DNA from: Alphaproteobacteria bacterium
Lineage (GTDB): Bacteria > Pseudomonadota > Alphaproteobacteria > UBA8366
Length of the DNA: 64,000 bases
Assembly: GCA_009377445.1 (NCBI GenBank)
Contig: WHUA01000001.1
Coordinates: forward strand, 248,001-312,000
Direction: 5' to 3'
Of the stretch, positions 8,970 to 17,578 are shown one piece after another. The position numbers and the translations under genes are program-made. Numbering within the stretch: position 1 is the stretch's first letter; the number at the start of each line of letters is the position of its first letter. The notes beneath the pieces are model-generated. The model saw only the letters and a list, made by a program, of their open reading frames with translations. It did not search any database and was not told the DNA's origin.

Positions 8970-10040
8970 TCATGGTGACCTCCGCTGCGCTGGCTCGTTC
9001 AGCACCGTGCGAAATCCGAGATGCGCCGCGCCAAGGTCAATCTCCTGCGGCTGGCGCGCGGCAGGGCGGTAGCGCGAGCAATAGTTGGCGGCGCATAGAT
9101 GCGAGCCTCCTTTGATCACGCGGCTGGGAGCCTGGCCTGCGGCAACACGCATCTGATCGAAGTGGGGTCCCATGGGATTGACCGCCGCCTCGCGCGAATG
9201 GCCCGGCCGATACCAATCGCCGGTCCATTCCCAGACATTTCCAACCATGTCGTAAAGGCCATAGCCGTTGGGCTTGAAGCACCCGACCGGCGCGGTCCCG
9301 GCATAGCCGTCATCGTTGGTGTTGAGCACCGGAAAGAGGCCCTGCCAGGAGTTTGCTATCGGCTTGCCGTCGGCATCGAAGGCGCTGGACCAATCGTCCT
9401 CTCCATCGCGTCCGCCCCGAGCGGCGAACTCCCACTGCGCCTCGGTCGGCAGGCTGTGTCCCCGCCATTGCGCATAGGCAAGCGCGTCCTCATAGGCGAT
9501 ATGTACGACCGGGTGATTCTCCTTGCCCACGATGGAGCTGCCGGAGCCGGTCGGCTGTCGCCACTGCGCGCCCGCGACGTACTGCCACCACTGTGTCACG
9601 CGCCCGCCACCCTTGTGGTCATTCGGCTGAATGAAGACGACGGAGCCGGGGACAAGCAGGTCCTTGGGTGTGCCAGGATGAGTCTTGGGATCAAGGCCGC
9701 GCTCTGCCAAGGTGACGTAGCCGGTCGCGTCGACGAACTGCTTGAACTGTGCGTTCGTCACTTCATGCCGGTCGATCCAGAAGCCGTCGACACGAACCAC
9801 ATGGGTGAAGCGCTCTTCCGGTTGATGGCGCTCGGAGCCCATATGGAAGGCGCCGCCGGGAATGAAAGCCATGCCGGCGGTTCGTTGGCCCGAGCCCGGT
9901 AAGCCGGAGTAGGCCGCACAGGTCCCAACCTCGACTTGTGGCGCCGTCCCGCCGACGACAGTGCCGACGGCATAGATTCCGGCGGCAACTGCAGCTAACG
10001 GCGAGGCCACTCGCGACAGGATGAAACGCAGCGGCTTCAT
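8970..10040 (-). CDS. Formylglycine-generating enzyme (sulfatase-activating, SUMF1 family)
   Basis: Copper-dependent oxidase that converts the active-site Cys of sulfatases to formylglycine. 356 residues. It starts with an N-terminal signal or anchor (PLAAVAAGIYAVGTVVGGTA). The FGE fold shows GMAFIPGGAFHMGSERHQPE, DGFWIDRHEVTNAQFKQFVD, GGSSxxG-like GSGSSIVGKENHPVVHI, LPTEAQWEFAARGG and NVWEWTGDWY. The C-terminal motif GGSHLCAANYCSRYRPAARQ carries both catalytic cysteines (Cys316, Cys321), five apart as in human FGE (336/341), so this is a true FGE and not merely a domain homologue. It lies 117 bases downstream of a sulfatase gene bearing CSPTR and should mature it. Export before folding would be odd because sulfatases are usually modified in the cytoplasm; the leader may be a membrane anchor. 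Confidence 0.93.
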   Translation of the reverse strand: MKPLRFILSRVASPLAAVAAGIYAVGTVVGGTAPQVEVGTCAAYSGLPGSGQRTAGMAFIPGGAFHMGSERHQPEERFTHVVRVDGFWIDRHEVTNAQFKQFVDATGYVTLAERGLDPKTHPGTPKDLLVPGSVVFIQPNDHKGGGRVTQWWQYVAGAQWRQPTGSGSSIVGKENHPVVHIAYEDALAYAQWRGHSLPTEAQWEFAARGGRDGEDDWSSAFDADGKPIANSWQGLFPVLNTNDDGYAGTAPVGCFKPNGYGLYDMVGNVWEWTGDWYRPGHSREAAVNPMGPHFDQMRVAAGQAPSRVIKGGSHLCAANYCSRYRPAARQPQEIDLGAAHLGFRTVLNEPAQRRSP

Positions 10041-10157
10041 ACCGAGTGCTCCGTAATCAACCGAGATGGGCGGTCGGGAATTCAGCCCGGCCGCCTCGGT
10101 GACTGCGCGCGTCTGCAGTCAATTGTCGGTCGACATGTCGTCATCGCGCCACCGGCT

Positions 10158-12515
10158 TCAACGCACTTCGAGGGTGATCTTGTTGATTTTACCGGTAAAA
10201 CGAGTCTCTGGGCCGATGCCAATGCCCTGAGCGACCGGTGTCTGGTTGTCGATGCCAACGTCAGCGGTCTCGTCCGCCGAGAAGATATTGGGCTGGGTCT
10301 TCTCCACGCGCCCCTCGGCGACGGGCTTGCCTTTTACGTGGAGCGTCGCCTTACCGCCCTTGCCGAGTCCGCCACCGTCATAGGCGAAATCGAGGCCGAC
10401 CGTCACGGGGCCAGCCGGTAATGCTTGAGGCGACGCGACGCTATACCGCGCCAGGCCGAGGAAGTTATAGGTGTAGGCTAGCTTTCCTTCCTTTACGTAG
10501 AGCGACCAGCCCCCGAACCGGCCGCCCTGCGACAGGATTGCGCCATTGGCGCCATTCGCTGGGATGTCGAGCTCGGCGGTGATCTTCTTGGATCGGTTCT
10601 TCACGTTCATGAAGGAGTTCTCCAACATGCCCTGCATTCCTTCGTAAAGTGTGAGGGATGATCGGGTACCCATGAAATCCGGCCGACCTGCAAGCTTCGC
10701 GTTGGTCCGCTCGATGGTCCGGTCGTCGATCGGCAACACGTGATACTTCTCGGCCTCCTTCATGAACAGGGCCTGCATCTCCTTGAGCTTCGCCGGTTGT
10801 TCCGCGGCGAGGTTTCGGGTGAGGCTGAAGTCTTTCCTCACGTCATAGAGATCCCAGACATCAGAAGTCAGCGGTGGCAGATTGCTGATCTGCCATGGTG
10901 CGCGATGGATGGTGCGGGCGAACCAGCCGTCGCTATAGATTGCGCGATTACCGAACATCTCGAAATACTGTGTCTTGTGCCGTTCGGCCGCCGCCGCCTC
11001 GTTAAAGGTATACAACAGGCTGGTGCCTTCCATCGGCGTCTGCACGATGCCATTCACCGACTTCGGCTGCGGCAGGCCGGCTGCCTCCAGGATTGTGGGG
11101 GCGATGTCGATGACGTGCGAGAACTGCGTGCGCCGACCACCCTTCTCTCTGATGCCATTCGGCCAATTAATGACCACACCATTGCGAGTCCCACCGAAAT
11201 CGGACGCCACCTGCTTGGTCCACGTAAAGGGGGTGTCGAAGGCAACCGCCCAGCCCGCCGCCATATGCGGGAAGGTTTCCGGACCGCCCCACTTGTCGAT
11301 CAAGGGGACAAGATCTTCCACCTTTTCGGCCACACCGTTGAAGTAGGTCATCTCGTTGTACATGCCGACGAAGCCGCCCTCGGCGCTGGTGCCGTTGTCG
11401 CCGCCGATATAGATGAACAGGGTATCGTTCAAGACGCCGATATCCTCCAGCGCCTTCTTCAATCGCCCGATCTCATTGTCGGTATGCTCCAGGAATCCTG
11501 CGAACACCTCCGCCTGGCGCGCGAACAGGCGCCGATGCTCCGCGGGCAAAGAGTCCCACGCCTGTATGTCCTTTGGCCTCTCGCCGAGCTGCGTGTTCGC
11601 CGGGACCACGCCCAGTTTTTTCTGCCGCTCCAGTATGTCGTTTCGACTCTGATCCCAGCCCTTGTCGAACTGGCCCTTGTACTTGTCGGCCCATTCCTTC
11701 GGCACATGATGCGGCGCGTGCACCGCGCCGGTCGCGTAGTAGACGAAGAACGGCTTCTCCGGCGTCATCGACTGCTGCGCCTTTACCCAGTTAATGGCCT
11801 GGTTGGTCATGTCGACGCTGAAATGGTAATCCTTCATCTTCGGCGGATCGACTTTGATCACGCCGTCGTAGATGAGCGGGAACCATTGGTCGGTCTCGCC
11901 CCCGATGAAGCCATAGAACTTGTCGAAGCCCTGACGTGTCGGCCAGCGGTCGAACGGCCCCGACACGCTGGTCTCCCACGCAGCCGTTTCGTGCCATTTG
12001 CCGAACGCGCCCGTGCTGTAACCATTGAGCCGCAGTATCTCCGCCAACGGCGCGACGCTGTTCGGTATCTGGCCGGTATTGCCCGGAAAGGCTGTCGCGG
12101 TTTCCATGATCGAACCGGCATTGGCGGTATGGTGGTTCCGGCCGGACTTGAGAGCGACTCGCGTCGGCGAGCAGAGTGCCGTGGTGTGGAAGTTGTTGAG
12201 GCGCAGGCCGGATTGGGCGAGTTCGTCCATTGTCGGCGTTCGAATAAGGCCGCCGAACGTGCTGGGACCGCCGAAGCCGATGTCGTCGATCAGCACAATC
12301 ACGACATTGGGCGCTCCCTTCGGCGCCTTGACTTCGAACCGCTGCGGCGGCTTGGCATTGCGCGCGTCGAGTTCGGTGTAGGTCGGCCGCACAGGCTCCG
12401 CGACCGGCAGAATCGTCCGATCGATCTGCTCCTGTGTTGAAGCCGCCGAGTTCGTGAGAGTCAGCGCTCCGGCAAGCGCTATCGCAAAGATGCTCGGCTT
12501 ATCGGTGATGTTCAT
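10158..12515 (-). CDS. Type I arylsulfatase, exported, large (785 residues)
   Basis: Hydrolyses sulfate esters, probably in the periplasm. It starts at ATG 12515 with GGGAG upstream. A signal peptide (FAIALAGALTLTNSAAS) precedes the sulfatase domain: metal-binding VVIVLIDDIGFGG, the formylglycine site CSPTR (Cys115) followed by GRNHH, AFGKWHE, and a late metal site YIGGDNGTSAEGG. The C-terminal 150 residues (FMNVKNRSKKITAELDIPAN onward) form a beta-sandwich extension typical of this large arylsulfatase subgroup. The FGE gene follows on the same strand. An OprB-type porin gene starts 313 bases away in the opposite direction, so the pair may share a control region. Confidence 0.95.
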   Translation of the reverse strand: MNITDKPSIFAIALAGALTLTNSAASTQEQIDRTILPVAEPVRPTYTELDARNAKPPQRFEVKAPKGAPNVVIVLIDDIGFGGPSTFGGLIRTPTMDELAQSGLRLNNFHTTALCSPTRVALKSGRNHHTANAGSIMETATAFPGNTGQIPNSVAPLAEILRLNGYSTGAFGKWHETAAWETSVSGPFDRWPTRQGFDKFYGFIGGETDQWFPLIYDGVIKVDPPKMKDYHFSVDMTNQAINWVKAQQSMTPEKPFFVYYATGAVHAPHHVPKEWADKYKGQFDKGWDQSRNDILERQKKLGVVPANTQLGERPKDIQAWDSLPAEHRRLFARQAEVFAGFLEHTDNEIGRLKKALEDIGVLNDTLFIYIGGDNGTSAEGGFVGMYNEMTYFNGVAEKVEDLVPLIDKWGGPETFPHMAAGWAVAFDTPFTWTKQVASDFGGTRNGVVINWPNGIREKGGRRTQFSHVIDIAPTILEAAGLPQPKSVNGIVQTPMEGTSLLYTFNEAAAAERHKTQYFEMFGNRAIYSDGWFARTIHRAPWQISNLPPLTSDVWDLYDVRKDFSLTRNLAAEQPAKLKEMQALFMKEAEKYHVLPIDDRTIERTNAKLAGRPDFMGTRSSLTLYEGMQGMLENSFMNVKNRSKKITAELDIPANGANGAILSQGGRFGGWSLYVKEGKLAYTYNFLGLARYSVASPQALPAGPVTVGLDFAYDGGGLGKGGKATLHVKGKPVAEGRVEKTQPNIFSADETADVGIDNQTPVAQGIGIGPETRFTGKINKITLEVR

Positions 12516-12827
12516 GGCTGTCTCCCTTCCGTCTCGGGCCCATTCTGCTGCCTGCTCCTCAAGCTGACAAGTCACAGACTACCGGTTCTTGGCCAAGGAC
12601 ACGCCTGGCGGGCCGGTTGGCGCTGCGCGCAATGGCACAGCGGCTGCCAGACGTTTGATGTCGTCATATGGCAAGATGCGGCCAGTGGCTTTTGCGAAAA
12701 CAGGTATACGATGAGTAGATCTGGCCGGGGGCAACTTGCTTGATGCAGTGGCCGGCGGGTGCTTCAGTTTCGCATCGTTCGTCGGCGCCAAGAGCCGGGG
12801 AAACGCAAGACGAGAGGAGGACCCTGG
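12516..12827. other. Divergent intergenic region between sulfatase and porin genes
   Basis: These 312 bases separate the divergently transcribed arylsulfatase (minus) and OprB-type porin (plus) genes and must hold both promoters. The porin start has a strong GAGGAGG site at about 12813-12819. I see no copy of the palindromic element found at 8821 and 17433, and no convincing coding frame. Confidence 0.5.
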
Positions 12828-14246
12828 ATGGACGGCAGTTGGATTAAGAGCACTTGCTGTGCACAGGCGTTGTTGGGTTCAATTCTGTTGATCGCTCCGG
12901 ATGCGGCGCGGGCGCAATCGGGTCCGGTTGAGACCCCTCCCACTTGGGGAGGAGAGGTCTGGTCTCGTCCCCGGCTTACCGGCGACTGGAGCGGTGTGCG
13001 TGACCACCTCGGTAAAAAGGGCGTGGTTCTGGACGTCGACGCGCAAATGATGCCGCAGGGCGTCGTGAGCGGCGGCAAGGACACCGGGATGAATTTTTGG
13101 GGAAATGCCGCCTATACACTCAATTTGGACTCCCAAAAAATGGGTCTCTGGCCGGGTGGCTTCGTCAAAGTCCAGGGGCTCTCCAGCTTCGGGGATTCCA
13201 TATTCGCAGACATCGGCGCGGTCGTGCCGGCGAATGAGACCTGGGTTTTTCCAGAAGTGAACGAGCCCAGCAGCGCCCTCATGAGTGCGACATTCACACA
13301 GTTCCTAAGCCCCAAGTTCGGCATGTTTGGGGGAAAGATCAACACCCTAGACCTCGCATTTACCCGGTTCACCGGAGACTACCGCAGCCAGTTCCTGAAC
13401 CTTGGCATGAACATACCCATGGCCGAAGCCCTGGTTCCGATCTCGGCGTTCGGCGGGGGCGCCGTCTTCATGCCGTCTGAGAGCTTGAATTTTTCGGCCC
13501 TCGTGGTGGATCCGAGCGGCACACCGACGGACAACGATGTGACCGATGCCTTCTCCGACGGCATCATGGGAATCGCGGCCGGAAAGTTGAACATCAAGCC
13601 GTTCGGACGCGATGGCCAACAACGCCTGACCGGGCTGTGGAGCAATAAGGAACGCGTTTCGCTTATTCAGGATCCGTCCAACATTGGCCAATTTCTTTTG
13701 ACCGAGCGGTTCCCCCTTCTCGGAAATCCGGGTCCAATTCTACGGCGTCTCGCCGAGCGGTTTGCACCCGCCTTACTTAATCCGGTGCAACCGTTAAACC
13801 GGGAGGACAGCACCTGGGGTGTGGCTTATGGCTTCGACCAGTATTTCTGGCAGCCGGACAACGACCCGAAGCGCGGAATTGGCCTATTCTTCAACTTCGG
13901 CGCCACCGATGGAGATGCCAATCCGGTCAAGTACAGCTTCAACCTGGGCATCGGGGGAAACGGCATCGTACCTGGTCGCCCCGATGACAACTTTGGTATC
14001 GGCTGGGCACGCACTGAGTTCAGCGACAACTTCGTTCCTGCGCTCCGCCAGACCTTGGATCTCGGGCTCGACCATGAGGACGCGGTCGAAATGTACTATA
14101 ATGCTGCGATCACGCCGTGGGCGAACCTGACTCTCGACCTCCAAGTGATCAATCCAGGACTGAACAGGGCGCTCGATTCCAATGATAATCTGACCGATGT
14201 AGGAACCGCCGTCGTCGTTGGCCTGCGCTCATATATGCGGTTCTAG
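12828..14246 (+). CDS. Carbohydrate-selective porin, OprB family
   Basis: Outer-membrane porin of 472 residues. The ATG at 12828 has GAGGAGG nine bases upstream and is followed by a signal peptide (QALLGSILLIAPDAARAQ). The barrel has the OprB hallmarks RPRLTGDWSGVRDHLGKKGV near the mature N-terminus, KFGMFGGKINTLD, and a final strand GTAVVVGLRSYMRF ending in Phe. OprB porins admit sugars and small anionic compounds. Sitting between two sulfatase operons, it may import sulfated substrates or desulfated products; that is inference from context. Confidence 0.92.
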   Translation: MDGSWIKSTCCAQALLGSILLIAPDAARAQSGPVETPPTWGGEVWSRPRLTGDWSGVRDHLGKKGVVLDVDAQMMPQGVVSGGKDTGMNFWGNAAYTLNLDSQKMGLWPGGFVKVQGLSSFGDSIFADIGAVVPANETWVFPEVNEPSSALMSATFTQFLSPKFGMFGGKINTLDLAFTRFTGDYRSQFLNLGMNIPMAEALVPISAFGGGAVFMPSESLNFSALVVDPSGTPTDNDVTDAFSDGIMGIAAGKLNIKPFGRDGQQRLTGLWSNKERVSLIQDPSNIGQFLLTERFPLLGNPGPILRRLAERFAPALLNPVQPLNREDSTWGVAYGFDQYFWQPDNDPKRGIGLFFNFGATDGDANPVKYSFNLGIGGNGIVPGRPDDNFGIGWARTEFSDNFVPALRQTLDLGLDHEDAVEMYYNAAITPWANLTLDLQVINPGLNRALDSNDNLTDVGTAVVVGLRSYMRF

Positions 14247-14721
14247 AATAGTACGGCCGGCTGCGGTCCGAAATATGATGGCAGCACCGGTGCGATCGTG
14301 ATGGCGATCTGTCGTAGGTGGGGATTTCATCGCCGCTCTGTGATCGAATGGTCAGTCGAATTCGATGATGGGCGGGACATTCTCGCTTCGGCAGTAGATG
14401 GCGTCGGCGCTCTTCGGGTTCTCCAGCCAAAGGCTGGCTTTAAAGCCTTTATCGGCGAGGACCATGCCCGCGTGGACCCCGCCGTATACGTCTTCGACGT
14501 CGGAGGCTTTCTTCAAGCTTCCCCTGTATCGAGCGCTTCGCGCTTCCCATGCGCATCCCGGCACGCTCGCCGCACGGCGGGATGACAGGGTCTGGTTCTG
14601 CCGTGGCCAGCAGGACGGGGAAGGCGCAGATTCGGCTTCAGGAACAGCGCATTGTGATGCGGATGATCGGTCTGGTTCGGCTGAGCGCAGGCTCGGGCCA
14701 GAAGCCGCCTTTATCAGTTGC
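14247..14721. other. Gene-poor stretch with a possible minus-strand relic
   Basis: No convincing full gene. On the minus strand a frame ending at 14352 reads DVYGGVHAGMVLADKGFKAS, then LWLENPKSADAIYC, then PPIIEFD and stop, over roughly 14352-14520. This looks protein-like, whereas the upstream part of the same frame is of low quality. It may be the 3' remnant of a small exported protein gene; the short ADAIY motif also ends the Tat-exported protein at 7840-8328. I cannot name a family. Confidence 0.3.
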
Positions 14722-15726
14722 TCATTTGCTCGGCACCGGCAGACCGCACGCATGTCGCAGGACACACTTCCAGTGCGATTGAATGCTGACTATCACCCAA
14801 CCACGCTTCGGCCCCTCGTCTAGCCCGCGGTCGAGCCTGCCGAAATGCGATTTCCGATCATAGGCGACCTCGCGCTCCGCATCGTCGTGGTGCACCAGGA
14901 CGCCCAATCGCGGGCCGCTGCCCGACGTCACCCATTCAAGCATCTCGAAATCGCCGTCGGAATTGCCGAACGCCGCAATGGGCCGGCGACCGATTTGGTA
15001 GTGAATGCCGACCGGCTTTCCAGCCTTGTCGTCGATGAAGTTTATCGCGGGCAGCCTTGTGAGCCGCGGCCTACCGTCCGTGACCTCATACTTCAATTTG
15101 ATAGTGCTGCCGACAATCTGCTCCGGCGGTATGCCGTAGACGCGCTGAGCCCACGGCCGCACGAACTCGGTGCCGCCGCCCGAGACGATGAAGGTCTTGA
15201 AGCCGTTCACACGGAGGTATTCCAGCAGCTCGAGCATCGGCTGAAAGACCATCTGGGTGTAGGGCTGCCCCGTCCTCGGGTGCCTTGCCTTATCGACCCA
15301 GTCGCTGGCGATCCGCTCGAACTCTTCTGTCGACATGCCGGCATGGGTGGCCATGATCAGCTCGACGAGGCCGCGCTCGCCGGCGGCGGCAAGGCCCGCA
15401 GGGTCGTTCTCAAGTACGGCTTTGAACGGCTGCTTGTCCTTCCATTCTGGATGCTGTGGCGCCAGCGCCTTTACCCGGTCGAGCGCGAAGGCGAGCTGCA
15501 CGTACATCGGCTGTTCGGACCAGAGCGTGCCGTCATTATCGAAAACCGCAATCCGATCTGGCGGTGGAACGTAGTCCGGTCCGCCTTCGCCCGTTACGTT
15601 TTTGACAAATTCAACGATGGCCGCCTTCGCCGGGCCGTCGTTCCAGGACGGCAACTTGTCGGCAGCAAAGGCGTAGCTCGTGAACCACAGAAGAGCGACC
15701 AAGTAGCTGATGATGAATATCGGCAT
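14722..15726 (-). CDS. HAD-superfamily hydrolase, exported
   Basis: 334-residue haloacid-dehalogenase-type phosphohydrolase with an N-terminal signal (IFIISYLVALLWFTSYAFAA). Motif I is FDNDGTLWSEQ, with the nucleophile Asp in DNDGT; motif II is FIVSGGG; a Lys precedes the Asp motif GNSDGDFEML, the acidic motif IV. The C-terminal tail, DRKSHFGRLDRGLDEGPKRG, is a recurrent signature of the HAD proteins that sit beside sulfatase and DUF1254 genes in alphaproteobacteria. It is 65 bases downstream of the CTAGR-type sulfatase and likely in its operon. A periplasmic phosphatase role is inferred. Confidence 0.9.
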   Translation of the reverse strand: MPIFIISYLVALLWFTSYAFAADKLPSWNDGPAKAAIVEFVKNVTGEGGPDYVPPPDRIAVFDNDGTLWSEQPMYVQLAFALDRVKALAPQHPEWKDKQPFKAVLENDPAGLAAAGERGLVELIMATHAGMSTEEFERIASDWVDKARHPRTGQPYTQMVFQPMLELLEYLRVNGFKTFIVSGGGTEFVRPWAQRVYGIPPEQIVGSTIKLKYEVTDGRPRLTRLPAINFIDDKAGKPVGIHYQIGRRPIAAFGNSDGDFEMLEWVTSGSGPRLGVLVHHDDAEREVAYDRKSHFGRLDRGLDEGPKRGWVIVSIQSHWKCVLRHACGLPVPSK

Positions 15727-15791
15727 ATCGATATTCCGTTCATTTAGCCACGACGGGGCGTCCCAACTCCGGAACGCCCGCCGCGATCCAC

Positions 15792-17366
15792 CTAGTTTTG
15801 ACCGCGAGGCTTCTGCAGCATCTCGAGAACCTTATCAAGGCTGAAGCTTGCCGCTTTCTGACGCGGCGGATACTCCTTGAAGGTAGCGAGGAAGTTCCCA
15901 ACGTAGCTCTGCGCCGGGACTATCAGGTAGGCATGATTGATGTACCAGTCCCAATATGTATTGGATGTCACGTCAGCCCGCTCGTAGGGATCCATGCGCA
16001 GGTTGAACAGCTTCGGGGCACGCAACGTTACGTAGGGCTCGAACCAGACCTGCAGAGTGCCGCGCTCGCGCTGCTCCATGAACACGAGCTTCCAGTTATC
16101 GTATCGCAGGCCTGTGAGATCGCCGTCGTCGGAAAAATAGAAGAAGGATTCTCTTGGAGACTTGTTCTCCTTGCCAGTCAGATGGGGCAGCACGTTATAA
16201 CCATCGAGATGTACCTTGAACGTCTTGCCGTTCGCCTTGTGCCCCTTGAGCAACTTCTCTTTGACATCTGGATCGCCCGCAGCGGCCAGCAGCGTCGGCA
16301 TCCAGTCCATATGCGAGACGATCTGATTGGAAACCGAGCCCGGTTCGACCTTGCCCGGCCACCGCACCATTGCCGGAACGCGGTAGGCTCCCTCCCAATT
16401 GCTATTCTTCTCGTTGCGGAAGGGCGTCATCCCGCCATCGGGCCAGGTATTCATGTGGGGACCGTTGTCGGTTGAGTAGATGACGACCGTGTTATCGGCG
16501 ATCCCTAGCTCGTCGATCTTGCTGAGCACCGTGCCGACATTTTTGTCGTGGTCGATCATGACATCGTGGTATTCACCCTGCCAGCGTCCAGCCTGTCCGA
16601 CGCTCTCGGGCTTGGGATGCGTACGGAAATGCATGTGGGTGAAGTTGACCCACACAAACATGGGCTTGCCTGCCCTATGCTGCTTTTCGATGAAGTCTGT
16701 AGCTCTCTTTGCCACCTCGTCATCGATGGTTTCCATGCGCTTTTTCGTAAGCGGGCCGGTGTCCTCAATCTTCTGCTTACCGTCAGACAAGGCGAAACTG
16801 TGAATCACGCCCCGCGGTCCGAAGCGCTTGCGAAACTCCGGATCCTTCGGATAGTCGGGCTGCTCCGGCTCCTCTTCGGCATTGAGGTGATACAGGTTGC
16901 CGTAAAACTCGTCGAAGCCGTGCGCGGTCGGCAGGTGCTCGTCCCGGTCGCCAAGATGGTTCTTGCCGAATTGGGCAGTGGCGTAACCTTGTCTCTTCAG
17001 CAACTCGGCGATAGTAGGATCCTCGCCGCTGATGCCCTCTTTGGCGCCCGGCATACCGACCTTGCTTAGGCCGGTGCGGAACACAGCCTGGCCGGTGATA
17101 AAGGCAGATCGGCCCGCCGTGCAGCTTTGCTCGCCATAATAATCGGTGAGGAGTTTGCCTTCCTTGGCGATACGATCGATGTTGGGCGTGCTATAGCCCA
17201 TTATCCCCTTCGTATAGGCGCTAAGGTTCGACTGCCCAATATCATCGCCCCAGATGACGATGATATTAGGTTTCCCGCCCTGGGCTAAGGCCGGTTGGAT
17301 TATCGTCGCCAAGGCGGCAACACCCGTCACGATGCACGCGGCAATTGTCTTAAAGAAGACAGTCAT
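15792..17366 (-). CDS. Type I arylsulfatase with CTAGR formylglycine site
   Basis: Exported sulfatase of 524 residues. ATG 17366 has GGAGA upstream; the signal peptide is IAACIVTGVAALATIIQPALAQ. The metal-binding start is NIIVIWGDDIGQSN. The formylglycine position is Cys82 in SCTAGRSAF: Cys-x-Ala-x-Arg rather than the commoner Cys-x-Pro-x-Arg, which FGE still accepts. AQFGKNHLGD and VVIYSTDNGPHMN complete the site. It is paired with the HAD gene downstream. Copy 2 of the palindromic element lies about 70-115 bases upstream of its start, and the TPR regulator gene lies just beyond that on the same strand. Substrate is unknown. Confidence 0.94.
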   Translation of the reverse strand: MTVFFKTIAACIVTGVAALATIIQPALAQGGKPNIIVIWGDDIGQSNLSAYTKGIMGYSTPNIDRIAKEGKLLTDYYGEQSCTAGRSAFITGQAVFRTGLSKVGMPGAKEGISGEDPTIAELLKRQGYATAQFGKNHLGDRDEHLPTAHGFDEFYGNLYHLNAEEEPEQPDYPKDPEFRKRFGPRGVIHSFALSDGKQKIEDTGPLTKKRMETIDDEVAKRATDFIEKQHRAGKPMFVWVNFTHMHFRTHPKPESVGQAGRWQGEYHDVMIDHDKNVGTVLSKIDELGIADNTVVIYSTDNGPHMNTWPDGGMTPFRNEKNSNWEGAYRVPAMVRWPGKVEPGSVSNQIVSHMDWMPTLLAAAGDPDVKEKLLKGHKANGKTFKVHLDGYNVLPHLTGKENKSPRESFFYFSDDGDLTGLRYDNWKLVFMEQRERGTLQVWFEPYVTLRAPKLFNLRMDPYERADVTSNTYWDWYINHAYLIVPAQSYVGNFLATFKEYPPRQKAASFSLDKVLEMLQKPRGQN

Positions 17367-17432
17367 GACAAGTCTCCAATCAATATGGGAGTCCATGATG
17401 ACCATTTTGCGGCAGGGGAAGGTTGGACCTTC

Positions 17433-17482
17433 GATCGGCTCCGGATAAGCACGTTACCGTAACGCGCCGTTACGCAACGTCG
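17433..17482. repeat. Duplicated 50-bp palindromic element, copy 2 (probable operator)
   Basis: Matches 8821-8870 at 49 of 50 positions. The palindromic core GTAACGCGCCGTTAC is at 17459-17473. It lies between the 3' end of the TPR regulator gene and the start of the sulfatase gene, in the position expected for an operator or activator site for the sulfatase-HAD operon. The regulator encoded next door is the obvious candidate binder, because its N-terminal domain looks DNA-binding; this is inference. Confidence 0.7.
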
Positions 17483-17578
17483 GTACGGGCAAGGAATTTT
17501 GAGGTCAACGACCGAATTCGGGCACGGCTCGTCGACTTGCGCGCGCTTGAGGACGAACGCTACCGCCGCCTGGAAAAT

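Noticed and set aside
10740..12440. 566-codon open frame antisense to the arylsulfatase
   Set aside because: Composition is Arg/Asp/Val-rich with no motif; the sulfatase on the other strand has all its catalytic motifs.
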